The position numbers and the translations under genes are program-made. Of a stretch of 64,000 nucleotides of DNA, positions 56,547 to 64,000 are shown piece after piece; the first letter of the stretch is position 1, and the number at the start of each line of letters is the position of its first letter. Source of the DNA: Pararhizobium mangrovi (lineage in GTDB: Bacteria > Pseudomonadota > Alphaproteobacteria > Rhizobiales > Rhizobiaceae); NCBI RefSeq assembly GCF_006516965.1, contig NZ_VHLH01000004.1, forward strand, positions 1 to 64,000, read 5' to 3'. The notes below the pieces were generated by a model. That model searched no databases. It was not told the DNA's origin and saw only the letters and a list, made by a program, of their open reading frames with translations.

Positions 56547-56997
56547 GGTGAGGATCTTCCCGTCGTTTTCCGTCGGGACCGGGACGCTGCTCGGCCGCTC
56601 GCTTTATCGGGCAATTTGCTATCCGATTTCACATCGCCTGCCAAGTTCACGAGCATGCGATGCTGCGACGCAATGCAGATCTAGAGCGTTCGATTACCAT
56701 TTCAATCGGCAGAAAAGCCCGCAATTACGGGGTGCGCACGTACGAAGACATGATTCTCTGCCTCATGGCACCGCGACGATTTCGCAGGTGCTGCCCGTTT
56801 TGTGAGCACTGCACCATGGCCTTTATCCTGAGGCCGAACTGCGATCCATCGGCGCGAACCGACCGGCTTTCGCCTGAAAACACCGCCGGTTTCATCGCGA
56901 AAGTCTCTCCATACGCCGATCCAGCGTTTGCAGTCGGAGCCGTTCCAGCCGAATGTATCGCGTTCCGGGATCGGGCGGGGAAGGGCGTTCGGGGGCA
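56547..56997. other. 450-nt intergenic region between gltA and comEC
   Basis: It separates the divergent gltA and comEC genes. On the gltA side a promoter-like pair is visible. Beyond about 56660 I see no convincing gene: the open frames there lack ribosome sites and family features. In relatives gltX is often near gltA and comEC, but no glutamyl-tRNA synthetase sequence is present here. Confidence 0.6.
56616..56644 (-). promoter_or_regulatory. Candidate gltA promoter
   Basis: On the minus strand TTGGCA (56644-56639) and TAGCAA (56621-56616) are 17 nt apart, about 70 nt ahead of the gltA ATG. The match to sigma-70 consensus is moderate. Confidence 0.35.
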
Positions 56998-59457
56998 ATG
57001 AGCATGCACAACGACCCCACGGCCGACCGCGTCGGCGATCGTTCTCGCATGCGGGCGGCGTCTGCTGGCGCGATGTTCCGGGGCATCGGCGAGATCTCGA
57101 CGTGGGTCCGGCGCCAGTGCGCCGAGGAGGCGCGCTACGGCCAGCCCTTCCTGTTCCTCCCAGTCTTCGCGGTTTTCGGTGCCGCCGGCATCTTCGCCGC
57201 GGCAAGGCCGGTTCCCGTGCTTCCCATCGCGCTCGGCCTTCTCCAGTTCGCGATGCTTGCGCTTTTCGCCCATGCGCGCGGTCGGGCGTGGGCGCCGCTC
57301 GTCCTCGCGGTCGCGGCGGTGCTGACGGGCATGCTTGCGGCGAGCGCGCAGATCGAGCGCCGCGGAACGATCCTGCTCGACGGCGAGGTCACCACGCGTC
57401 TTCATGGTCTCGTCGTGGCACGCGAGAACGATGCGGACGGGAACTGGCGGTACCTCGTTCGCATCGCCGATACGCACGATCCGACCATCCACCGCCCGCC
57501 GCAGACCGTGCGCCTGCTTGCGCGCGGGCGAGCGCCGCCGGTCGAGATCGGCCAGGAAATCAGCGGTCTCGCGCGCCTTATGCCGCCGTCCGGCCCAGTC
57601 ATGCCCGGCGAGTTCGACTTCGCCTTCAATGCCTACTTCCACGGGATCGGTGCGGTCGGCTTCTTCTACGGTCCGCCGGCCCCGGGCGTCCGCCTGCCTG
57701 CCTCCGAACTGACACTCGGACTTCGTTTCCACCGCGCGATGTCGCGGCTTCGCGGAACGATCGACCATCGCATCCGGACCGTCCTGCCGGGAGCAAACGG
57801 CGCCTTCGCTTCCGCGCTCGTCACCGCGCACAGGCGTGCCATTCCCGATCACGTGGTCGCAGCGCTCCGCGCGAGCGGCCTGGCGCATATCCTCGCCATT
57901 TCCGGGCTCCACATGGCGCTTGTCGCAGGAACGCTCTTCCTTTTCGTAAGGCGTGCGGCATCGCTGATTCCGTCGCTTTCGGAAGCCTTTCCGGTCAAGA
58001 AGATCGCGGCCGTCGCCGCGCTCGTCGTCGCCACGGCCTATCTGGTGCTATCCGGTGGGGCGGTCTCGACGATCAGGGCATGGCTGATGCTCGCCATCAT
58101 GCTTCTCGCCATCTGCTTCGACAGGCCGGCGATCACGCTTCGAAACGTGGCACTCGCCGCAGGCCTGATCGTGCTGACGAACCCGGCGGCGGTCGTCGGA
58201 CCGAGTTTCCAGATGTCGTTCGCGGCGACCCTTGCGCTGGTCGCCACCTATACGGCATGGCGCGGACCGGCCGGATCGTCTCCAGCCGAAACGGGATCGC
58301 GCGGCGTGCGTGTACTGCGCGGGCTCGTGGTCGGTCTTGGCGCGATCGCGCTGACTTCGCTGGTCGCGGGCTTCGCGACGGGCATCTTCGCCGCGTATCA
58401 TTTCCACCGCGTCGCGCTGCTCGGCGTCATCGGCAACCTCGCGGCGATGCCGCTCGTCACCCTTGTCGTCATGCCGCTCGGGCTCGTCGCGACCCTTGCC
58501 ATGCCGTTCGGGCTCGATGCGCTCGCCCTGAAGGGGATGGGGCTCGGGCTGACCGGCGTCATCCGGATCGCGGAGACGGTGCAGGCACTTGGCGGCACGG
58601 CGGCCACCGGGCGCGTTCCGCCGGCGATCCTGCTTCTCTTCGTCGTCGGGCTGGTGCTCGCGACGCTGCTGCGCTCGCGTTTGCGCCTGCTCGGCATCGT
58701 CATGCTCGTCGGCGCCGGCATGCTCGTCGCCTTTCCCGTATGGCGACACGCTCCCGATATCGTCATCGCGGGGGACGGCGGCATGGTGGGGTTGCCGCGC
58801 GGACAAACCGTCGCCGTCGATCGCAAACGCCCGCCCGGTTTCATCATGGACCAATGGACCGACGCCCTCGCCGGGCGGAAAGCGAAAACCCCCGTCTTCC
58901 TCGAAACTGCAAACCGGCCGGGTAAGCCGGACGGCGAAGGCGAAACGCTGCCGCCGAAAGACGCCGCACGTACCATACGAAAGGTACTGCAGACGGCCGC
59001 GTCCGGCACGTTCACGTGCCTGGAGAAGGAATGGTGCGCGACAACGCTCGACAACGGCGCGCGGATCGTCACGCTTCGCGACCCGGCACTTCTCGGTGCC
59101 GCGTGCGATCTCGCCGACATCGTGGTGACCGACCGGCCGGTGCGCATGGAGCACTGCCACTCCGGTGCGCTGCTTTATACCGCACGCACCCTGCGGCACT
59201 CGGGCGCCGTGACGCTTTCGCTTACGCGGCTTTTACCGTCATCGAACGGGGAGGGTCTCAAGCGTAATGCCAAGAGCGGCCCCGTCCATGGAGCGACCCG
59301 CTGGAGCGCAGCAAGCTACCGGGTCATCGAGCATACCGCGCTTGGCGGGATCGTTCGCGCATGGACCCGGCAACGCTATTACGACTGGCGTACGGCGCGC
59401 TTCGATTTTGCGCATGTGCCGCCGAGAACGAGGCGACTAATGATAGCGACGGATTAG
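56998..59457 (+). CDS. comEC: ComEC/Rec2-family DNA uptake channel protein
   Basis: This is a protein of about 819 residues from ATG 56998 (ATG 56953 would add 15). A periplasmic OB-fold-like DUF4131 domain (about 105-225) follows two helices; the competence domain has [15 protein letters not shown] (about 298-312) and [13 protein letters not shown] (about 362), and about ten helices run to residue 590. The C-terminal region (about 595-790) is a degenerate metallo-beta-lactamase-like domain without a clear HxHxDH, the form usual in Hyphomicrobiales. It would carry single-stranded DNA across the inner membrane. Its 3' end overlaps lexA by 21 nt, convergent. Confidence 0.9.
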   Translation: MSMHNDPTADRVGDRSRMRAASAGAMFRGIGEISTWVRRQCAEEARYGQPFLFLPVFAVFGAAGIFAAARPVPVLPIALGLLQFAMLALFAHARGRAWAPLVLAVAAVLTGMLAASAQIERRGTILLDGEVTTRLHGLVVARENDADGNWRYLVRIADTHDPTIHRPPQTVRLLARGRAPPVEIGQEISGLARLMPPSGPVMPGEFDFAFNAYFHGIGAVGFFYGPPAPGVRLPASELTLGLRFHRAMSRLRGTIDHRIRTVLPGANGAFASALVTAHRRAIPDHVVAALRASGLAHILAISGLHMALVAGTLFLFVRRAASLIPSLSEAFPVKKIAAVAALVVATAYLVLSGGAVSTIRAWLMLAIMLLAICFDRPAITLRNVALAAGLIVLTNPAAVVGPSFQMSFAATLALVATYTAWRGPAGSSPAETGSRGVRVLRGLVVGLGAIALTSLVAGFATGIFAAYHFHRVALLGVIGNLAAMPLVTLVVMPLGLVATLAMPFGLDALALKGMGLGLTGVIRIAETVQALGGTAATGRVPPAILLLFVVGLVLATLLRSRLRLLGIVMLVGAGMLVAFPVWRHAPDIVIAGDGGMVGLPRGQTVAVDRKRPPGFIMDQWTDALAGRKAKTPVFLETANRPGKPDGEGETLPPKDAARTIRKVLQTAASGTFTCLEKEWCATTLDNGARIVTLRDPALLGAACDLADIVVTDRPVRMEHCHSGALLYTARTLRHSGAVTLSLTRLLPSSNGEGLKRNAKSGPVHGATRWSAASYRVIEHTALGGIVRAWTRQRYYDWRTARFDFAHVPPRTRRLMIATD

Positions 59458-60156
59458 ACCGACGAGCCGTCCCTGGATCTTGATGCGGTCCGGACCGAAG
59501 ATACGTGTCTCGTAAGCGGGATTGGCGGCTTCGAGGGCGATCGATGCGCCCTTGCGGCGGAAGCGCTTGAGCGTCGCTTCCTCCTCGTCGACGAGGGCGA
59601 CGACGATATCGCCGGGATTGGCCGTGGAGGCGTTGCGGATCACCACCGTATCGCCATCCAGAATGCCGGCCTCGATCATCGAATCGCCCTTCACCTCGAG
59701 CGCGTAATGCTCGCCATTGCCAAGCATCTCGGCCGGAACGGAAATCGCGTGCGTATTGTTCTGGATCGCGGAGATCGGCACGCCGGCCGCGATTCGGCCC
59801 ATGACGGGCACTTCGTTGGAAGCGGGGGCAGCGGGTGCCGCATCGCGACGAACTGGAAGGTTCGAAGATGCGGTTTCCTTGCCGAGGCTGCCCTCAATGA
59901 CGCTTGGCGAAAAGCCACGCCGGGGCGATGCGCCGCCTTGCATATCGGGCAGCTTCAGCACTTCCAGTGCCCGCGCGCGATTGGGAAGGCGGCGAATGAA
60001 GCCGCGCTCCTCGAGCGCCGTGATCAACCGGTGGATACCCGATTTCGAGGCGAGGTTCAGCGCCTCCTTCATCTCGTCGAAAGAGGGGGGAATGCCGCTT
60101 TCCTTCATTCGCTCGTGAATGAAGAACAACAACTCGTGCTGCTTGCGTGTCAACAT
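59437..60156 (-). CDS. lexA: LexA repressor
   Basis: This 239-residue SOS repressor and autopeptidase has an N-terminal winged helix (about 1-65, [17 protein letters not shown] and the recognition helix [18 protein letters not shown]), a linker, and a cleavage site Ala124-Gly125 in RIAAGVPI. The Ser-Lys dyad is S159 ([10 protein letters not shown]) and K197 (EEATLKRF). RecA-stimulated self-cleavage would release SOS genes after DNA damage. An SOS box lies 45 nt upstream of its start. Its end overlaps that of comEC. Confidence 0.97.
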   Translation of the reverse strand: MLTRKQHELLFFIHERMKESGIPPSFDEMKEALNLASKSGIHRLITALEERGFIRRLPNRARALEVLKLPDMQGGASPRRGFSPSVIEGSLGKETASSNLPVRRDAAPAAPASNEVPVMGRIAAGVPISAIQNNTHAISVPAEMLGNGEHYALEVKGDSMIEAGILDGDTVVIRNASTANPGDIVVALVDEEEATLKRFRRKGASIALEAANPAYETRIFGPDRIKIQGRLVGLIRRYH

Positions 60157-60175
60157 GCCGCTCTCCGGCGCAACG

Positions 60176-60215
60176 AAACAAAGACAGAACAGAATTAACC
60201 GTTCTATTTGTGTTC
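60176..60215. promoter_or_regulatory. LexA (SOS) box region upstream of lexA
   Basis: GTTC-N7-GTTC, the alphaproteobacterial LexA site, is perfect at 60201-60215. A weaker inverted copy, AAAC-N7-GAAC, is at 60176-60190, nearer the gene. Together they indicate autoregulation of lexA. Confidence 0.87.
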
Positions 60216-60366
60216 CGCAAGGCTTAATGCAGCGTTAAGCGCGCGTTCGGGACGGCACAGAGCTAGAGAATGAGGCTCAAAACATCGATTTCGGGATAAG
60301 TCGACCTCGAAAAGGGCTGCCGGGCACGATGAATGTCGTTGACCGATCGGCGTGATTCGCCGCTCG

Positions 60367-61329
60367 TCAGCCAGCGCGCATGTCGTGCCTTGCGAGCCGC
60401 GCCAGCAGATAGTCGATATCGGCGAGCGTCTCAGGCGAAAGCGCGGGCGCCGGCGCGCGCAGCGTCTCGTGGGCGATCGCGCCGCGGCGCGCGAGCACGT
60501 GCTTTCGAACGGCGAGCCCGACCACCGGCTGCTGCTCGTAGCGCAGGAGCGGCAGGTGCGTGTCGTAGATGTCCTGCGCAGCCTCCCGATTTCCGTTGCG
60601 GTAGTTGCGGACGACGTCGACCAGCATTTCTGGGAACGCGTAGCCCGTCATCGCGCCGTCGGCGCCACGTGCCATCTCGAAATCGAGGAAGAGCGCGCCG
60701 TTACCGCACAGGATCGCCGTGCGGCGCATCTCGCCGGCATTCTGCCAGGCGCGGATCGTGGTGATCTTGTCGAGCCCGGGCCAGTCCTCGTGCTTGAGCA
60801 TGACGCAGGACGGACATTCCTCGACGATACGCCGGATGACGATGGGCGACATGACGAGCCCGGTCGCAGTCGGATGGTCCTGTAGAACGAAGGGAACGTC
60901 CGGCCCCAGCGTCTCGCTCACCGTGCGTGCATAGCCGACGATCTGGTCGTCCGTGCGAAGGGTCGAAGGCGGGGTGAACATGACGCCGGCAGCACCCGCC
61001 GCCATCGCCTCGCCGGCAAGGCGTTCGAGCGCGCGAAGGTTCGGCGACGAAACGCCGACCACGACGGGTCGTCCGGAAAAGCGAGCGATGACGCCACGAA
61101 CGAGCGTCAACGCCTCTTCCGGCAACAGCTTGTTCGCTTCGCCCATGATGCCGAGCACCGTCATGCCGTCGACACCGGCTTCCGCGTAGAAGTCGCACAT
61201 CATGGAGACGGACGCTTCGTCGAGCGCGCCATCCGGAAGGAACGGCGTCGGTGCAATGGCGAAGACGCCGTGCGTACGGCTCGTCAGCTCAGCGGTCGGA
61301 GCTTGCGCATTTTCCTTCGAAGTCGGCAT
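60367..61329 (-). CDS. Dihydrodipicolinate synthase superfamily aldolase, not true DapA
   Basis: This 320-residue TIM-barrel aldolase/lyase of the DapA/NanA superfamily has the Schiff-base Lys K179 (CVMLKHEDWPG). The Tyr of the DapA YNxP motif is missing: the matching place reads LQDHPTATG (150-157). The substrate-carboxylate loop is GIMGEANKL rather than the GTTGE of DapA, so another 2-keto acid substrate is likely. ATG 61329 has AGGG upstream; the open frame continues into accC antisense territory only by chance. It lies 108 nt downstream of accC on the same strand. Confidence 0.82.
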   Translation of the reverse strand: MPTSKENAQAPTAELTSRTHGVFAIAPTPFLPDGALDEASVSMMCDFYAEAGVDGMTVLGIMGEANKLLPEEALTLVRGVIARFSGRPVVVGVSSPNLRALERLAGEAMAAGAAGVMFTPPSTLRTDDQIVGYARTVSETLGPDVPFVLQDHPTATGLVMSPIVIRRIVEECPSCVMLKHEDWPGLDKITTIRAWQNAGEMRRTAILCGNGALFLDFEMARGADGAMTGYAFPEMLVDVVRNYRNGNREAAQDIYDTHLPLLRYEQQPVVGLAVRKHVLARRGAIAHETLRAPAPALSPETLADIDYLLARLARHDMRAG

Positions 61330-61436
61330 GGCAGATCGCCCTCGATTGGCCGCGAACCGGAACCGGTCGGCGGAACGCCGTCCCGTTCCCGACGGCTGGT
61401 GATCCTCGAACGCGCTCCGCCCCGCCGAAAGTCTAT

Positions 61437-62795
61437 TCAGGCCTGCGGAACGGGCGGGCTCTCCTCGAGGAAATGCTCGAGCCAGTGAATGTCGTAATTG
61501 CCGTCGGCGATGTCGTGATTCGCCAGGAGTTCGCTGAAGAGCGGGATCGTCGTCTTGATCCCGTCGATCACGAATTCGTCCAGCGCGCGACGCAGGCGCA
61601 TCATCGCTTCCATGCGCGTGCGGCCGTGCACGATGAGCTTGCCGATCAGGCTGTCGTAATAGGGCGGGATCGAATAGCCCTGATAGACCCCGGAATCGAC
61701 GCGAACGCCGAGCCCGCCCGGCGTGTGGTAGTGCGTGATGCGGCCGGGCGAGGGCACGAAGGTGCGCGGATCTTCCGCGTTGATGCGGCATTCGATGGCG
61801 TGGCCCATGAAGCGCACTTCTTCCTGCGTGCACGAAAGGCCGGCGCCGGACGCCACCCGGATCTGCTCGTGGACGAGATCGATGCCCGTCACCGCCTCGG
61901 TGACGGGATGCTCGACCTGCAGACGGGTGTTCATCTCGATGAAGTAGAAATTGCCGTCTTCGTAGAGGAACTCGATCGTGCCGGCCCCGCGATAGCCGAG
62001 CTTGCGCATGGCCGCAGCGCAGGTTTCGCCGATCTCCAGGCGCTGGTCGGGGTCGAGTGCCGGCGAGTTGGCCTCTTCCCAGATCTTCTGATGCCGGCGC
62101 TGGAGCGAACAGTCGCGCTCCCCAAGATGGATGGCGGCACCTTCGCCGTCGCCCATGATCTGGATTTCGATATGGCGTGGCTTGGCGAGATATTTCTCGA
62201 TATAGACCTCGTCGTTGCCGAAGGAGGACAGTGCCTCGCTGCGCGCGGTCGAAAGCGCCATCGACAGGTCGTCGGGGCCGCGTGCGACCTTCATGCCACG
62301 CCCGCCGCCGCCGGCGGTCGCCTTGATGAGCACCGGATAGCCGATCTCCTCGGCGATCGCGGCGGCTTCCTCGTCGGTCGAGACGCCGCCTTCGGAACCG
62401 GGAACCACCGGAATGCCGAGTTCGGCCGCCGTCTTCTTGGCCGTGATCTTGTCGCCCATCATGCGGATGTGCTCGGCCGTGGGGCCGATGAAGGTCAGGC
62501 CGTGCGCTTCCAGGATCTCCGCGAACTTGGCGTTTTCGGAAAGGAAACCGTAGCCCGGATGAATGGCGTCCGCGCCGGTGATCTCGCAGGCCGATACGAT
62601 CTCGTGGATGTTGAGATAGCTCTCGCGCGAAGGGGCCGGGCCGATGCAAACGCTCTCGTCGGCCAGGCGAACATGCATGGCATTGTGATCGGCCGTGGAA
62701 TGGACGGCAACCGTCGGGATGCCGAGTTCCTTGCAGGCGCGAAGCACGCGAAGCGCGATCTCGCCGCGATTGGCTATGAGGATTTTCTGAAACAT
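61437..62795 (-). CDS. accC: Acetyl-CoA carboxylase biotin carboxylase subunit
   Basis: This 452-residue ATP-grasp enzyme carboxylates biotin on AccB, the first half of malonyl-CoA synthesis. [20 protein letters not shown] (about 7-26) starts the biotin carboxylase N domain; the glycine-rich [12 protein letters not shown] (about 162-173), [15 protein letters not shown] and [16 protein letters not shown] (about 285-300) are catalytic. accB ends 8 nt upstream, a standard accBC operon. Confidence 0.97.
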   Translation of the reverse strand: MFQKILIANRGEIALRVLRACKELGIPTVAVHSTADHNAMHVRLADESVCIGPAPSRESYLNIHEIVSACEITGADAIHPGYGFLSENAKFAEILEAHGLTFIGPTAEHIRMMGDKITAKKTAAELGIPVVPGSEGGVSTDEEAAAIAEEIGYPVLIKATAGGGGRGMKVARGPDDLSMALSTARSEALSSFGNDEVYIEKYLAKPRHIEIQIMGDGEGAAIHLGERDCSLQRRHQKIWEEANSPALDPDQRLEIGETCAAAMRKLGYRGAGTIEFLYEDGNFYFIEMNTRLQVEHPVTEAVTGIDLVHEQIRVASGAGLSCTQEEVRFMGHAIECRINAEDPRTFVPSPGRITHYHTPGGLGVRVDSGVYQGYSIPPYYDSLIGKLIVHGRTRMEAMMRLRRALDEFVIDGIKTTIPLFSELLANHDIADGNYDIHWLEHFLEESPPVPQA

Positions 62796-62803
62796 TGCCG
62801 CGC

Positions 62804-63274
62804 CTATTCGAGGACGATCAGCGGTTCACCGTACTCGACCGGCTGTCCGTCCTCGACGAGAATCTCGACCACCTTTCCGCCTTGCGGGGAAGGGATCTGG
62901 TTCATCGTCTTCATCGCCTCGACGATCATGACCGTCTGGCCTTCGCGGATCGTCTGGCCGACCTCGACGAAGGGCCGTGCGCCGGGGGAAGCCGCGAGAT
63001 ACGCCGTGCCGACCATCGGCGAGTTCACGGTGTTGGCAGGCACGGGCGCCGGCGTATCGGCGGCCGCCTCGGTCGCCGCCAGAGCGGGCGGCGAGACCGG
63101 CATCGCACCGGGCATCGCGGCGGTCGCCTGAACGGTCTGGACCGTGCCGTTTCGGGAGACGCGAATGCGCAGTTCTTCCTGCTCGATCTCGATTTCCGTC
63201 AGATCGGTCTCGGTGAGAATGTTGGCGAGATCTCGAATGAGTTGCTGATCGACGCCGTTCTTCTTGATGGCCAT
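62804..63274 (-). CDS. accB: Acetyl-CoA carboxylase biotin carboxyl carrier protein
   Basis: This 156-residue carrier has an N-terminal helical/beta segment (about 1-50), an Ala/Pro-rich linker (about 50-82) and a C-terminal biotinyl domain (about 83-156) with the biotin Lys K122 in [17 protein letters not shown] precedes ATG 63274. It is co-transcribed with accC. The 270 nt upstream, to the dsbA-like gene, contain no further gene; aroQ, which precedes accB in many relatives, is absent. Confidence 0.96.
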   Translation of the reverse strand: MAIKKNGVDQQLIRDLANILTETDLTEIEIEQEELRIRVSRNGTVQTVQATAAMPGAMPVSPPALAATEAAADTPAPVPANTVNSPMVGTAYLAASPGARPFVEVGQTIREGQTVMIVEAMKTMNQIPSPQGGKVVEILVEDGQPVEYGEPLIVLE

Positions 63275-63544
63275 CGGGTTTACCCCTTTATTCCTTATGT
63301 CCGTCGATGCCGCGCGCCCAGCGCCGGCGGCATCGCGGTCACGATATCCGTACGGATCGACGCCGGCTGCGGTCGACCACGACCAAGCCCGGCACGCGAC
63401 GGATCCCGTTTCCGGAATCGCCGTTACCGACCCTCGGTGCGTGGTATAAGCAAGTCATTTCCGGGATGAAAGGACTCTTTTCGCCCCGTACGCTGCGCCA
63501 TTCACGGTAAACGGAGCGTTAACGCCGGATGTTGCCCGTTTTCA

Positions 63545-64000
63545 TCACGAGCACGTCGTGCTTCCGCATGCGCGTACGTTGCCGATCGCCTTGCGCAGGG
63601 CGTCGGCACCGATCACGCCGGAGACCGCCATGTCGCCCACGACGTAGGCCGGCGTGCCAGTCAGGTTCAGCTTGTCGGCGAGCGCGTATGTCTGGCGAAT
63701 GCGCGCGCCGATCTTCGGATCCTTCATCTTCGCTTCGAGCTGCTTGGGATCGACGCCGAGATCGGCGGCGATCTTCTCCGCGCGTTCGGCATCGGCAGAG
63801 CCCTTGATCGCCATCAGGCGGTCGTGAAAGGTCTTGAACTTGTTCGGCGCAAGCATCTCGAACGCCATGCTCGCCCGGCTCGCCGCCATCGAATCGTCGC
63901 CCAGAATCGGGAATTCCTTCAGCACGTAGCGAAGGCCCTTCTCGTTGGCGACGATCGTCTTCATGTCGGAAACGGCCGCCCGGCAATACGGGCAGTTGTA
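63545..64000 (-). CDS. DsbA-type thiol-disulfide oxidoreductase (N terminus beyond the window)
   Basis: The frame runs from the stop at 63545 out of the right edge; the start and signal peptide are not visible. At the edge the thioredoxin-like active site YNCPYCRAAVSD is present (CPYC), followed by the DsbA-type helical insert (about residues 40-110 of the visible part) and the cis-Pro loop TGTPAYVVGD. The tail RACGSTTCS has two extra cysteines. It would oxidise or isomerise disulfides in exported proteins. Visible length is 151 codons plus stop; typical family length is about 210-270. Confidence 0.88.
   Translation of the reverse strand, partial: YNCPYCRAAVSDMKTIVANEKGLRYVLKEFPILGDDSMAASRASMAFEMLAPNKFKTFHDRLMAIKGSADAERAEKIAADLGVDPKQLEAKMKDPKIGARIRQTYALADKLNLTGTPAYVVGDMAVSGVIGADALRKAIGNVRACGSTTCS

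Noticed and set aside
61330-62649. Upstream extension of the DapA-like frame through accC
   Set aside because: The extension is an out-of-frame reading of accC; the aldolase domain starts cleanly at 61329.

Overview
The window is high-GC DNA from an alphaproteobacterium, most likely order Hyphomicrobiales (Rhizobiales). The case rests on the conserved run rpsB-tsf-pyrH-frr-uppS-cdsA-rseP-bamA-lpxD-fabZ-lpxA-lpxI-lpxB, the use of LpxI, the alphaproteobacterial families DUF1489, EipB/DUF1849 and DUF2059, a clpS-clpA pair beside a phasin, and a perfect GTTC-N7-GTTC SOS box in front of lexA. The family within the order cannot be fixed from this window.

Positions 1-12711 are the right-hand (late) end of an integrated prophage. 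It holds, left to right: the tail-tip module (a lambda K-like DUF6950 protein, a J-like hub, a fibre with head-spike-type domain, a small appendage protein and a predicted TIM-barrel appendage protein), a strong bidirectional terminator, two tiny membrane proteins on the opposite strand, and a lysis cassette. The rest is a phage-borne glycosyltransferase and a run of small accessory genes that includes a secreted SNase-type nuclease. The prophage ends in a duplicated 3' half of a tRNA-Val(CAC) gene (12661-12711), the attachment-site scar. Head genes, integrase and the intact tRNA copy must lie left of the window. The most striking item is the lysis gene 7951-8799: a lambda-R-type endolysin fused to a two-helix holin-like hairpin, with a perfect Shine-Dalgarno and in-frame ATG at 8563 that would also yield the hairpin alone.

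Positions 12752-30792 are mixed housekeeping genes: gph and rpiA (divergent), a DUF2059 protein, gor with a gamma-glutamylcyclotransferase-like gene 2 nt downstream, class II DAHP synthase, dgkA, nadE, two transporters, mgtE, a MerR regulator with a candidate operator, a DUF1624 membrane protein with a cysteine-rich tail, an aldo/keto reductase, a 33-residue membrane protein, DUF1489, a SPOR-containing DD-carboxypeptidase and a phasin with repeat-bearing promoter.

Positions 31024-41691 hold clpS-clpA, then HIT, SMR, FemAB/GNAT-like, glycerophosphodiesterase and RidA genes on the minus strand, then eipB and a MacAB-type exporter. Positions 41864-55180 are the translation / isoprenoid / envelope supercluster, running from ribosomal protein S2 through BamA to lipid A synthesis. 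Positions 55254-64000 hold gltA, comEC, lexA, a DapA-superfamily aldolase, accC-accB and the start-truncated end of a DsbA-type oxidoreductase cut by the window edge. Genes often found in these neighbourhoods in related genomes (gltX near gltA/comEC; aroQ next to accB) are not present here.
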